A stretch of 32,711 nucleotides of DNA from an uncultured Eudoraea sp. (GTDB lineage Bacteria; Bacteroidota; Bacteroidia; Flavobacteriales; Flavobacteriaceae): NCBI RefSeq assembly GCF_947258525.1, contig NZ_CAMYIP010000108.1, forward strand, positions 1 through 32,711, in the 5' to 3' direction. The notes below the pieces were generated by a model, which saw only the letters and a list, made by a program, of their open reading frames with translations, was not told the DNA's origin and searched no databases. A program made the translations under genes and the position numbers. Of this stretch, positions 1 to 8,707 are shown piece after piece. Each line of letters starts with the position of its first letter. The stretch's first letter is position 1.

Positions 1-1
1 T

Positions 2-1585
2 TACAGCCAGGGAAGTAATACAAAGGCGATCGATTTTTATCTGAGGTCATTAAGCATTGCGGAAAAAATACAGGACACCTTACGGATTGCTTCGGCTTTG
101 TTAAATATTGGTGGTGTGTATGGGGACACCCCCAAGGACCATGACAAGGCGTTGGAATACTTTAACCGGATCCCTAAGTATTTGCCAGGATTGAACGAAC
201 CCCAAATAACGACATCCTATTTAATGGGGGAGGGAGAGATCTACCTGCTGCAGGGGAAGTTTGATGACGCCTTGAAATACTATCAGGATGCATTGCCTTT
301 GACCCAAAATACTGCCAACTATGCCAACAACCTCACCAAGCTGGGCATCGTGGAATTTAAAATGGGTGATACATTTAAAGCAATAGACTATCTGGACCAG
401 GCATACCAAAATGCCAAAGAGAACAACCAACAGCTGCAAATGGTACAGGCCCTGATTGAACTTGGGAAGGTTTACCAGAACAATGACTTTCCAAAGGCCT
501 CAAGGGCGTTTAAGGAAGCGGAATCCATTGCAAATGAAATGGGCATCAAATTTGAATTGAAGGACATTTATGAAGGACTTTCCGTGGCTTATGCCAATCA
601 GGGAGATTACCTAAATGCCTTTAAATACCAAACCCAACTGATCGCTAAGAAAGATTCCCTCTTTAATGTAGCAACGGATGATAAAATCCGCGGCTTACAA
701 TTCGATTTTGACCTTGACAAGAAACAGGATGAAATAGGTTTGTTGGAGCAGGAAGCCGAAATCTCCGAATTACAGGTAGAGCGACAGAAGTATGTCATCT
801 ACGGCGGTATTTTATCCTTGATTTTAGTCTTTGTACTTGCTGTAGGATCCTACAAAAGATACCGTTATGTAAAGAAAACGAATAAGATCATCGAAGAGGA
901 GAAAAACAGATCTGAAAATCTGTTATTAAATATCCTACCGGATGAGACCGCACTGGAACTAAAACAATTTGGTAAGGTAAAGGCCAAAAAATTTGAATCG
1001 GTGACTGTCATGTTTACAGATTTTAAAGGATTTACCAGTTTTTCACAGAATCTATCCCCGGAGTTACTGGTTAAAACGGTGGATTATTATTTTTCGAAGT
1101 TCGACGCCATTATGGAAAAATATGAGCTCGAAAAAATTAAAACCATAGGTGATGCCTATATGTGCGCAGGGGGATTACCCTTTCCTACCGAAGACCATCC
1201 TTATAAAATGGTACAGGCCGCTTTTGAAATTGCACAGGTGATGGAAGAAACCAAACTCAACCCACCTAAGGATATTGTTCCCTTCGATGTCCGTATTGGC
1301 ATCAATACAGGAACCATTATTGCCGGCGTCGTAGGCACCCGGAAATTTGCCTATGACATCTGGGGCGATACGGTGAACGTAGCGGCGCGTATGGAATCCT
1401 TATCGGAACCGGGAAGGGTAAATGTCTCTCAAAGTACCTACTTACTTATCAGAGATAGCTATGCATGTGAACATCGGGGGCAGATACATGTTAAAAACAA
1501 AGGGATGATGGATATGTATTTTGTAAATGAGAAGAAAGATGAACCAACCATTAAAGCTAAGAAGGAGAATATAATCAATATTTGA
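2..1585 (+). CDS. TPR-containing class III adenylate cyclase (5' partial)
   Basis: The frame is open to the left window edge, so the true start lies upstream; the first ATG/TTG inside the window is not a credible start because TPR-like helices already precede it. The visible part has about 200 residues of tetratricopeptide repeats, a short coiled stretch rich in Glu/Gln, one membrane helix (around IYGGILSLILVFVLAVGSY), and a C-terminal class III cyclase domain. The first metal-binding Asp is in FTDFKGFT and the second in TIGDAYM. The Lys just before TIGD and the Asp in YDIWGDTVN are the residues that select adenine, so ATP rather than GTP is the likely substrate. The Asn/Arg of VNVAAR complete the active site. 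It probably makes cAMP at the inner membrane in response to an unknown signal. It shows no functional tie to the alginate genes. Confidence 0.9.
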   Translation, partial: YSQGSNTKAIDFYLRSLSIAEKIQDTLRIASALLNIGGVYGDTPKDHDKALEYFNRIPKYLPGLNEPQITTSYLMGEGEIYLLQGKFDDALKYYQDALPLTQNTANYANNLTKLGIVEFKMGDTFKAIDYLDQAYQNAKENNQQLQMVQALIELGKVYQNNDFPKASRAFKEAESIANEMGIKFELKDIYEGLSVAYANQGDYLNAFKYQTQLIAKKDSLFNVATDDKIRGLQFDFDLDKKQDEIGLLEQEAEISELQVERQKYVIYGGILSLILVFVLAVGSYKRYRYVKKTNKIIEEEKNRSENLLLNILPDETALELKQFGKVKAKKFESVTVMFTDFKGFTSFSQNLSPELLVKTVDYYFSKFDAIMEKYELEKIKTIGDAYMCAGGLPFPTEDHPYKMVQAAFEIAQVMEETKLNPPKDIVPFDVRIGINTGTIIAGVVGTRKFAYDIWGDTVNVAARMESLSEPGRVNVSQSTYLLIRDSYACEHRGQIHVKNKGMMDMYFVNEKKDEPTIKAKKENIINI

Positions 1586-2120
1586 TTTTAGATCAGATAG
1601 CCATAATGCCAGGCAAAATTTCCTTTACTTATACAATGGGAAAATTACCAATAAAGGCTGGAATAGATCCTTATAATAAAATGATTGATCGCATCCCGGA
1701 CGACAATTTAATAGATGTGGAAGAACAATTTGAATAACCAGACTTACAAATAAATTGTTCATTTTTAGCACTTTAACACATTATTTGGAATGCTAGTTCA
1801 AATAAAAGGTACCTTTGCAACGTTAGAAGGTCAGAAAGCCTACCTTTATTTTGATCTACCCGGATCTTTAATTTACTCCCGCTCTCTTCAGTTTTTTAAT
1901 AGCAATAGTGCTAAAACCATTTTATACGCCAATAATAGGAAAAAGAGATTCTGATTTAGAAGTGCTTTTAAGTGAAAAGTAATTTTCCTCATATACTTCA
2001 ATTAGTTTCTCCAAAAATTCTCAAATTATTTACCGCCCCACCGTTTTTAATGAACAAGGAATAAATACGTTCGTTAATCTCAAAAGCCGGGAAAAAGCTA
2101 TAAAATTAAAATATTCCGGT
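1586..2120. other. Decayed intergenic stretch between cyclase and desaturase
   Basis: No intact gene is visible. It holds a short peptidase-like open frame (listed separately) and AT-rich sequence with stops in all frames. Around 1982-2120 the desaturase frame is open upstream of its first ATG. The stretch looks like the scar of one or more lost genes. Confidence 0.5.
1606..1737 (+). pseudogene. Short C-terminal remnant resembling a Bacteroidota M1-family peptidase tail
   Basis: An open frame of 43 codons reads MPGKISFTYTMGKLPIKAG and then IDPYNKMIDRIPDDNLIDVE before its stop. From memory, the motif DPYNKxIDRxPDDN with this spacing is typical of the extreme C-terminus of large M1 aminopeptidase/ABC-permease-like proteins in Bacteroidota. 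Nothing of the rest of such a protein lies upstream, since the cyclase gene ends at 1585. It is probably a leftover from a deletion. The family assignment is recalled and was not searched, so it could instead be a small gene of unknown role. Confidence 0.4.
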
Positions 2121-2234
2121 ATTAAAAATCCAAAATTTTCAAAAAGAAGAAGTTCAGATTTTTCTAAGACATTAAAAGAAAGAGTCAATACATATTTTAA
2201 AACAAATGAACTTAGTAAACATGCAAACAAGAGC

Positions 2235-3230
2235 ATGGTTTTAAAGACCATACTTATGTTATCCTTATTTGTTTTACCAATTATAATTATCAATAGTGGT
2301 TTTATAACAGGTGCAGGAATGCTATTTATACTATACCTTATTAGTGGCCTAGGAATGGCAGGAATTGGTATGGGTATTATGCATGATGCCATTCACGGTT
2401 CTTATTCCACGAATAAATACGTTAACAAATACCTTGGCTACACCATGAACCTTATTGGTGCAAACTCCACAGTATGGAGGATACAGCACAATGTTTTACA
2501 TCATACATATACAAATATAGATCAATCAGATGATGATATAAATCCTCCGTCTGTCCTGCGTTTTTCACCGCATGCGAAAAAGAACCGGCTACATAAGTTT
2601 CAGCATATATATGTCTGGTTTTTCTACGGTCTGTCTACCATTTCCTGGATCACTTCTAAGGATTTTGTCAGAATAAATCGTTATAGAAAAAAAGGTTTTT
2701 TTAGTAAAAAAAATGAATTTAAAACGGAACTGGCAAAATTAATAGGATGGAAACTTTTCTATTATTCGTATGCATTAATCTTACCAATTTTGATAGTACC
2801 TCTTGCACCATGGATCATTATTCTGGCTTTTTTTAGTATGCACTTTATGACTGGTATTTTAATCAGTATTGTGTTTCAGGTATCACATATCACGCCCAGC
2901 GTAGAATTTCCCTTACCTGATGGAGATGGCATGCTGGAAGGTGACTGGTATGCACATCAATTGGCAACGACCAGTAATTTTTCGCCAAAAAGCGGGTTCT
3001 TATCATGGTTAATTGGGGGGTTAAATTACCAAATAGAGCATCACCTATTGCCTAATATTTGTCATATCCATTATAAAAAAATATCTGGTATTGTAGAACT
3101 TACGGCTAAGGAATACGGCATTCCGTATCATACCAAAAGCACTCTTGCATCCGCTATTTGGGACCATATCAAAATGTTAAAAGAATTAGGCAAAGTATCG
3201 CCTTTAAAGGTAATAGCACTAAAGAATTGA
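2235..3230 (+). CDS. Membrane fatty acid desaturase (acyl-CoA desaturase type)
   Basis: This is an integral-membrane di-iron desaturase that puts double bonds into fatty acyl chains of the membrane. The three histidine clusters are present: HDAIHGS, HNVLHHTYTN and QIEHHLLPN. Hydrophobic segments flank them in the usual order. The first ATG of the frame is at 2235, but the same frame is open and clearly coding-like upstream. It encodes residues such as NPKFSKRRSSDFSKTLKERV, which resemble the normal N-terminus of the family. No ATG, GTG or TTG exists between the in-frame stop near 1980 and 2235, so the gene either starts at a rare codon (for example ATT 2121), starts at 2235 with a shortened N-terminus, or has lost its start. 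A cold-shock protein follows 54 bp downstream, in keeping with a role in membrane adaptation to cold. Confidence 0.85.
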   Translation: MVLKTILMLSLFVLPIIIINSGFITGAGMLFILYLISGLGMAGIGMGIMHDAIHGSYSTNKYVNKYLGYTMNLIGANSTVWRIQHNVLHHTYTNIDQSDDDINPPSVLRFSPHAKKNRLHKFQHIYVWFFYGLSTISWITSKDFVRINRYRKKGFFSKKNEFKTELAKLIGWKLFYYSYALILPILIVPLAPWIIILAFFSMHFMTGILISIVFQVSHITPSVEFPLPDGDGMLEGDWYAHQLATTSNFSPKSGFLSWLIGGLNYQIEHHLLPNICHIHYKKISGIVELTAKEYGIPYHTKSTLASAIWDHIKMLKELGKVSPLKVIALKN

Positions 3231-3284
3231 CAAAAATATAAAAACAAGAATTAAATAATATAATTAATAATAAATATCAAAGTA

Positions 3285-3479
3285 ATGGAAGAAGGAACAG
3301 TGAAATTTTTTAATAGGGCCAAAGGATTTGGTTTTATAAAACCAGTTAATTCTGAAGAAGACATTTTTGTACACCAAAGTGGTCTTATTGATGAAATTAA
3401 TGAGGACGACAACGTAAAGTTTAATTTGGAAAAAGGACAAAAGGGAATGAACGCAGTAAATGTGGAAGTCATCGACTAA
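3285..3479 (+). CDS. Cold-shock domain protein (CspA family)
   Basis: A 64-residue single cold-shock domain that binds single-stranded RNA or DNA and melts secondary structure. The RNP1 motif is seen as KGFGFI and RNP2 as DIFVHQSG, with the typical start GTVKFFN. The length is that of a complete CspA-type protein. It lies just downstream of the desaturase on the same strand and is followed by a strong hairpin terminator, so the two may be co-expressed or the csp gene may have its own promoter in the AT-rich gap. Confidence 0.95.
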   Translation: MEEGTVKFFNRAKGFGFIKPVNSEEDIFVHQSGLIDEINEDDNVKFNLEKGQKGMNAVNVEVID

Positions 3480-3503
3480 GTCCTGAATACCAAAACTAAA
3501 TTC

Positions 3504-3530
3504 AAAGCCATCATAACTGATGGCTTTTTT
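3504..3530 (+). terminator. Rho-independent terminator after the cold-shock gene
   Basis: A perfect 10-bp stem (3504-3513 with 3518-3527) around a TAAC loop, with core GCCATCA/TGATGGC, runs into a six-T tract at 3525-3530. It lies between the convergent cold-shock gene and the Nramp-like gene and could weakly serve the minus strand too. Confidence 0.88.
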
Positions 3531-3574
3531 ATTTGCCACAATTAAACTAAAATATTGCTTAAATCATTGTGTGT

Positions 3575-4849
3575 TTAAAAGTACGTCAGAAGTGCCAGTA
3601 CGCCATTATAAGAAATAATACATGAAAAAAGTAAAGAAGCGCCTAAACCAAGATTAATCCAAATGCTGGTTTTATGGTTTTTCATTATTTTCCTATTGTT
3701 TATCAGTAGAAGAATTCCAAATATCACTACTGGTAAAACAAAAACGTTGAAGACTTGTGATAAAATTTGCATTTCAATGGGATTAGCACCAAATACAGGC
3801 ACGATTAAAGCAAACAAGCAGGCAATTGCCGTAATAATTCTAAACTGACGTGAATTCGTATCTAATTCTCCCGATTGATAATCGGCCAATAAAATAGGAG
3901 CTATCAGTAAACAAGGGAAAATGGAAGATAATCCGGCGCTCAGGGTTCCAAAGAAAAAAAGTGTTAATGCAAATTTACCGGCAATTGGTTCCAGAGTATT
4001 CACCATATCCAGTACCCGGGTAACAGGTTGGCCCTGATGAAACAGCGCACCACTTGCAACAGCCATTACGGAGCCACTTATTATAAACACCAGAATAGCC
4101 GCAATAATCGCATCTTTTTTTTGTTGATCTAAATTATTGATATTCCAGCCTTTTCCTTTAACAAAAAGGGGTCTTGATAAAAATGTAGCTGCAGCCATGG
4201 TTGTACCAACGAATGCCGCCACCATCATTTTACCTCCTTTAACATCGGGGATAGATGGTACCAATCCCCGTATCACTTCTTCCGGCAGTGGATGTACCAT
4301 AAAAAGGGATATTATAAAAGAAAGCCCCATTATGGTTACAAATATGACCAGAATCTTTTCAAAAAAAGTGTATTTACCAACGAGCAATAAGGCGTACATA
4401 ATTGCAATAACCACAACTGCAATTAACAGAACGCTTTCATATCTAACCCCTTCTAATTGAGGGAAATATATTAGAAATATTTCATAAATAATAGTTGCTG
4501 AGATTCCTAAAATACCCATAAGAGAATTCCATTGACCAAAAGAAATTCCAATTATAATGAGTATGGCAATTAGCCTTCCTCCTTTTATATGTCTTTTAAA
4601 ACTGTAAAGTGCCGTTTCACCTGAAATCAGTGCATAATTCCCATAGGCATACATCAGTAGTCCTGAAAATATGCAGCTAATTAGGAGTACCCATAACAAT
4701 TGCATCCCGTAAGTACTGCCGGCTACTATCATTGAAGTGACGCTTCCGGTTCCAATGGTATAACCAATAGCGAAAATACCGGGGCCGAAAGCTAAAATCA
4801 GCGCCAGAAGCCTCTTAAAAATTGATTTACTCTTTTTGGTTTCACCCAT
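3575..4849 (-). CDS. Nramp-like transporter lacking canonical metal-binding motifs
   Basis: A polytopic membrane protein of 424 residues with about 11 hydrophobic helices and the general Nramp/SLC11 pattern: FGPGIFAIGY in helix 1, then ISGETALYSF, and a helix-6 segment GTTMAAATFLSRPLF. In true Nramp metal importers helix 1 carries DPGN and helix 6 carries MPH. Here helix 1 reads YTIGTGSVTS and helix 6 MAAAT, so the residues that hold Mn2+ or Fe2+ are absent. It is the last gene of the operon running from the MFS transporter through SDRs, KdgK, PFK and KDPG aldolase, 81 bp after the aldolase. That context suggests a role linked to sugar-acid catabolism, perhaps transport of an organic acid or another ion, but the substrate is unknown. 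Automatic annotation as a divalent metal transporter should be treated with caution. Confidence 0.75.
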   Translation of the reverse strand: MGETKKSKSIFKRLLALILAFGPGIFAIGYTIGTGSVTSMIVAGSTYGMQLLWVLLISCIFSGLLMYAYGNYALISGETALYSFKRHIKGGRLIAILIIIGISFGQWNSLMGILGISATIIYEIFLIYFPQLEGVRYESVLLIAVVVIAIMYALLLVGKYTFFEKILVIFVTIMGLSFIISLFMVHPLPEEVIRGLVPSIPDVKGGKMMVAAFVGTTMAAATFLSRPLFVKGKGWNINNLDQQKKDAIIAAILVFIISGSVMAVASGALFHQGQPVTRVLDMVNTLEPIAGKFALTLFFFGTLSAGLSSIFPCLLIAPILLADYQSGELDTNSRQFRIITAIACLFALIVPVFGANPIEMQILSQVFNVFVLPVVIFGILLLINNRKIMKNHKTSIWINLGLGASLLFSCIISYNGVLALLTYF

Positions 4850-4930
4850 AGTAGATTCTTTAGCGTGATATTTTTCTGTTAGGATTATTACTATATCTGA
4901 GAATATAGTTTAGATGGAAAAATTTTGAAT

Positions 4931-5599
4931 TTAAGCTCGGAGCTTAGAAATAAGGGATAAGGTTTCTTTAACCTTATTCTCTAATCCGGTATAATCCTTA
5001 TTTGATAAAATTTCTTTACTAATAAGTTTAGATCCCATACCCACACATGTAACCCCGGCATTGAACCATGCTTTAAGATTTGCTTCTTCTGTACTCACAC
5101 CACCGGTTGGCATAATACTAGTCCAGGGTTGTGGCCCTTTAATTGCTTTTATAAAACCGGGGCCATAAAGATCTCCCGGAAATAACTTCACGATCTCACA
5201 TCCCAATTCCTCAGCCCTATTGATTTCTGTCAAGGAACCGCAACCTGGCGACCACAATACTTTTCTTCTATTGCAGGCAATTGCAATATCTTCTCTTAGT
5301 GATGGGGTCACAATAAAGTTGGCTCCCATTTGCATAAACATGCTTGCAGCCCCCGCATCTGTTATAGATCCTACGCCCATAATCATTCCCGGCATGTCTT
5401 TTATCGCATATTTGTTCAGTTCTGAAAACACTTCAAAGGCATAATCACCTCTAGCAGTGAACTCCATAAGCCTTGCCCCACCATCATAGCAGGCCCTTAA
5501 TACTTTTTTTCCCAATTCAACATTAGGGTGATAAAACAAAGGAACCATTCCTGTTTCCTTCATTACCGATGCTACTTCAATTCTTGAATACTGTGCCAC
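4931..5599 (-). CDS. kdgA: 2-dehydro-3-deoxyphosphogluconate (KDPG) aldolase
   Basis: Class I aldolase of 222 residues that splits KDPG into pyruvate and glyceraldehyde-3-phosphate, the last step of uronate breakdown. The Schiff-base lysine is K138 in VKLFPGD, and the general acid/base glutamate is E46 in LMEFTARG. The phosphate-binding loop is MPTGGVS. The length matches bacterial Eda/KdgA proteins. The start codon lies 12 bp after the stop of the phosphofructokinase gene, and KdgK lies upstream of that, so kinase and aldolase are almost certainly co-transcribed. Some homologues also act on 2-keto-4-hydroxyglutarate. Confidence 0.93.
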   Translation of the reverse strand: MAQYSRIEVASVMKETGMVPLFYHPNVELGKKVLRACYDGGARLMEFTARGDYAFEVFSELNKYAIKDMPGMIMGVGSITDAGAASMFMQMGANFIVTPSLREDIAIACNRRKVLWSPGCGSLTEINRAEELGCEIVKLFPGDLYGPGFIKAIKGPQPWTSIMPTGGVSTEEANLKAWFNAGVTCVGMGSKLISKEILSNKDYTGLENKVKETLSLISKLRA

Positions 5600-5611
5600 T
5601 ATATTTTATAT

Positions 5612-6829
5612 TTAGTTTAATATTCTTTTAAAATCATACTTAGCAGGGTTATTTAAATACTTCTTTGCAGCTGCATAGTCATCTTCGCTTAAATAATCCA
5701 GATTTTGAAAACATAGGTTTGCAAATTCAGAGTTTATATCCACCAATCGAGGAGGTATTTTTCCATCCTCATCTTGTATTTCGGACAAAAAAAGTGGTGA
5801 TATCTCCCCTCTGGAATTTGCCGTGACCATACAACCACTAAGACCTTTATCAAATAATTTTTTAACCCCAAGCCCTAAAAGCGTACACAAGGTGAGGTCA
5901 AATCCTATGGGTCGACAACAACGAAGCTCGTAACCCAATTCTACTGGTCTGCTCTTAACGTTTATTCCTAGTTCTTCTAATTCCTTTTGGAGAAGCATGT
6001 TAAAAATATGCGATTTGCTCACATTTCCCAATTCAGGGTGACCATGATCATCATAGGTAAAATTAATACCAATTTTATCTAATTCGGATTTTGGCATTGA
6101 ATGAAAAACTCCCTCACTTACCATTGCTACCCCATAATTTATATTTTCAACCTTCCTTTTAATGATGGATGAAATTATAAGCCGAACCACTTTATCCAAA
6201 GTAATGCTGGTCTTATCAAACATTTCTGGGATGATCATCATAGGAAAATGGCAACTTGTCGCAATCCCGAATGCCAAATGCCCGGCCGATCTTCCCATGG
6301 CACACATTACGAACCAATTTTGACTTGTACGCGCATCTTCATATGTTGTATTTGCTATACGCACCCCTTCATCTTTTGCTGAATGAAATCCAAAAGTTGG
6401 ATTTCTATCAGGTAAGGGCAGATCATTATCAATTGTTTTGGGCACATGGATATTTGAGATGAAAATATTCTCCTTTTCCAAAAATGCTGTTATTCTATTT
6501 GCAGTAGATGCGGTATCGTCACCGCCTATACTAACCAATAGTTTTACGTTGTTTTCCAAAAAAAGATTCGTATTGAGTTTTTCATTCCTCGGTTTAAAAC
6601 GGCTCATTATTAAGGTAGAGCCACCACGGCTGAAAATTCTATCGGCATGATCAAAATCGAACTCTTTAATATCCGGATCCTCACTAAATATACCTTTGAA
6701 CCCTTCATGAAGACCTAATACCCTATAACCATCCTTCAAAAAAGCCTTGGCGACCGTACTGATTACAGAATTAATTCCTGGTGCCGGACCACCTCCACAA
6801 ATTATCAGTATTGATTTGCTTTTAGACAA
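5612..6829 (-). CDS. 6-phosphofructokinase with pyrophosphate-type active site
   Basis: PfkA-superfamily enzyme of 405 residues. The nucleotide loop GGGPAPGINS is at 12-21, GGSTL is near 69-73, and the catalytic motif PKTIDND is at 130-136 with D134 as the base. The diagnostic positions are D105 in GGDDT and K131 in PKTIDND. ATP-dependent PFKs carry Gly at both sites, while pyrophosphate-dependent PFKs carry Asp and Lys. This is therefore probably a PPi enzyme and hence reversible. It sits between kdgK and kdgA in the alginate operon. A reversible PFK could help convert triose phosphate from alginate to hexose phosphate (fructose-1,6-bisphosphate to fructose-6-phosphate with PPi made), or act in glycolysis. 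No other PFK is visible in the window. Confidence 0.88.
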   Translation of the reverse strand: MSKSKSILIICGGGPAPGINSVISTVAKAFLKDGYRVLGLHEGFKGIFSEDPDIKEFDFDHADRIFSRGGSTLIMSRFKPRNEKLNTNLFLENNVKLLVSIGGDDTASTANRITAFLEKENIFISNIHVPKTIDNDLPLPDRNPTFGFHSAKDEGVRIANTTYEDARTSQNWFVMCAMGRSAGHLAFGIATSCHFPMMIIPEMFDKTSITLDKVVRLIISSIIKRKVENINYGVAMVSEGVFHSMPKSELDKIGINFTYDDHGHPELGNVSKSHIFNMLLQKELEELGINVKSRPVELGYELRCCRPIGFDLTLCTLLGLGVKKLFDKGLSGCMVTANSRGEISPLFLSEIQDEDGKIPPRLVDINSEFANLCFQNLDYLSEDDYAAAKKYLNNPAKYDFKRILN

Positions 6830-6876
6830 TTAAGAAAAAGTTATAAACGTTAGGTAATCTTATAAATAATGTTGAC

Positions 6877-7917
6877 TTATCTTGCTACCCTCCCTGAGGC
6901 ATCACCGCCAGCCAATTTTTGTACTTCATCTACCGTAACCAGGTTGGCATCGCCTTTTATGGTATGTTTTAAACAAGATGCTGCTACCGCAAAATCAAGG
7001 GCGTTCTGATCATCTTCAGGGTATTTTAATAAGCCATAAATTAATCCCCCCATAAAAGAATCGCCTCCTCCTACTCTATCCACAATATGTGTTATCTGAT
7101 ATTGTCTGGTCTCATACATTTTCTTTCCATCGTAAAGTACCCCCGCCCAGGTATTGTGTGAAGCTGAAATGGATCCTCTTAAGGTGGTAATCACTTTTTT
7201 AGCTTTAGGGAATTTAGTTATCATCTGTTTGCAGACTGATAAGAAGGCCTCAGCTTTTACATCATGTCCCTGGGTTGTAATATCGAGCCCTTCGGGTTTA
7301 ATACCAAAATGTTTTTCGGCATCTTCCTCATTGCCAAGAATAACATCACAGTATGAAGTCAATTCAGTCATAATTGCCTCACGGTCTCCTCCGTATTGCC
7401 ATAATTTTGCGCGGTAATTCAAGTCCGTTGATATGGTAATGCCCATCTTGCTGGCAACTTTCACTGCTTCCAGACAAGCGTCTGCTGCTCCTTGTGAAAT
7501 TGCAGGAGTAATACCGGTCCAATGAAACCAACCTGCCCCATCGAATACCTTTGCCCAATCGATCATGCCTGGTTCAATCTCGCAAATTGCAGAATGTGCC
7601 CTGTCATAGACCACCTTACTGCCACGACTTACGGCACCTGTTTCTAAAAAGTAAATACCTAAGCGTTCACCGCCAAAAATTATATTTTGAGTATTAACAC
7701 CCCTCTTGCGCATTTCCATTAAAGCACAATGCCCGATATCATTTTCAGGTAAACGAGTAACAAAGTCGACTGGCACTCCATAATTTGCCAATGACACAGC
7801 TACATTAGATTCTCCCCCACCATAAATGACATCAAAGCTGTTAGTTTGAGAAAAACGTAAAAATCCGGGTGGAGCTAAACGTAACATTATCTCTCCAAAA
7901 GTCACAACTTTTTTCAT
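6877..7917 (-). CDS. kdgK: 2-keto-3-deoxygluconate kinase (PfkB/ribokinase family)
   Basis: ATP-dependent kinase of 346 residues that phosphorylates KDG to KDPG. The N-terminal substrate motif VIYGGGESNVAVSLA and the C-terminal anion-hole/catalytic motif DRVGGGDSFMGGL (family consensus GAGD) are both present. A NEED stretch in ILGNEEDAEKHFG supplies the NxxE motif. It lies in the operon next to PFK, KDPG aldolase and two SDRs, 20 bp downstream of the nearer SDR, so its function in the KDG branch is well supported by context. A second, divergent paralogue is found at 26066-27067. Confidence 0.92.
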   Translation of the reverse strand: MKKVVTFGEIMLRLAPPGFLRFSQTNSFDVIYGGGESNVAVSLANYGVPVDFVTRLPENDIGHCALMEMRKRGVNTQNIIFGGERLGIYFLETGAVSRGSKVVYDRAHSAICEIEPGMIDWAKVFDGAGWFHWTGITPAISQGAADACLEAVKVASKMGITISTDLNYRAKLWQYGGDREAIMTELTSYCDVILGNEEDAEKHFGIKPEGLDITTQGHDVKAEAFLSVCKQMITKFPKAKKVITTLRGSISASHNTWAGVLYDGKKMYETRQYQITHIVDRVGGGDSFMGGLIYGLLKYPEDDQNALDFAVAASCLKHTIKGDANLVTVDEVQKLAGGDASGRVAR

Positions 7918-7937
7918 CTTATTTTCATTTTTAGTGA

Positions 7938-8693
7938 TTAACTAAATGCTAATCCTCCATTTATATCTACATTATTTCCAGTAAGGAATGAGGATTCATC
8001 TGAAGCTAAATATGCAACTAAATCTGCCACTTCAGCAGCTGAACCTTCTCTTCTTAGCGGGGTAATTGCAGCAACCTTTGTACGAACGTCATCTTTTGTA
8101 AAGTCATCATGGAATTTAGTTCCTATTAAACCTGGACAGAGCGCGTTTACTCGAATTCCTTTAGGCCCAAGCTCCTTTGACATGGCTCTTGTAAAGGTAG
8201 ATACAGCACCTTTGGAAGAAGCGTATAAAGAAGAACCGCCACCGCCGCCATCTCTTGCAGCTTGTGAAGAAAGGTTAATTATAGAGGAACCTTTACCCAT
8301 TAAAGGTACAAATGCCTGCATTATAAACACTACAGATTTGAAGTTGACATCCATAACCAAATTATAAAATGCTTCATCAAATTCCTGTAATGTTCTACGC
8401 GCAAAAAGACCACCTGCATTACTAACCAAAATATCGACTTTATCTCCAAATGCTTCAACCGATTTCGCCTTTAGTTTCTCAATATCATCTAGTTTTGATA
8501 CATCAGCTTTTACTGCCATAGCTTCACCTCCTGCAGCTTTTATTTTATCTACTGTTTCCTTTGCTTCAGATTCAGAATTAAAGTAGTTTACCACTACTTT
8601 GGCACCTTCTTTTGCAAGTTTAACAGATATCGCTAGGCCTATGTCTCTTGCACCTCCGGTAACTATTGCTACTTTACCTTTTAATTTACTCAT
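7938..8693 (-). CDS. SDR oxidoreductase, candidate DEH/uronate reductase
   Basis: Classical short-chain dehydrogenase of 251 residues. The cofactor motif is TGGARDIG (12-19), the NAG motif is SNAGG (91-95), the catalytic Ser is at 142 or 143, and Y157/K161 sit in YASSK. Alginate pathways need an NAD(P)H reductase turning 4-deoxy-L-erythro-5-hexoseulose uronate (DEH) into KDG, and in flavobacteria this is done by SDRs. This gene lies directly upstream of kdgK with a 20-bp gap, which makes it a good candidate. A run of five Gly (149-153) precedes the catalytic Tyr. It could equally be a KduD-type or other sugar-acid dehydrogenase; sequence alone does not settle the substrate. Confidence 0.8.
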   Translation of the reverse strand: MSKLKGKVAIVTGGARDIGLAISVKLAKEGAKVVVNYFNSESEAKETVDKIKAAGGEAMAVKADVSKLDDIEKLKAKSVEAFGDKVDILVSNAGGLFARRTLQEFDEAFYNLVMDVNFKSVVFIMQAFVPLMGKGSSIINLSSQAARDGGGGGSSLYASSKGAVSTFTRAMSKELGPKGIRVNALCPGLIGTKFHDDFTKDDVRTKVAAITPLRREGSAAEVADLVAYLASDESSFLTGNNVDINGGLAFS

Positions 8694-8707
8694 TCTTATG
8701 TTAAATA

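Noticed and set aside
3264-3539. Minus-strand frames of 73 and 91 codons over the cold-shock gene
   Set aside because: Antisense shadows of a clear CspA-family gene; the longer one also runs across the terminator hairpin.
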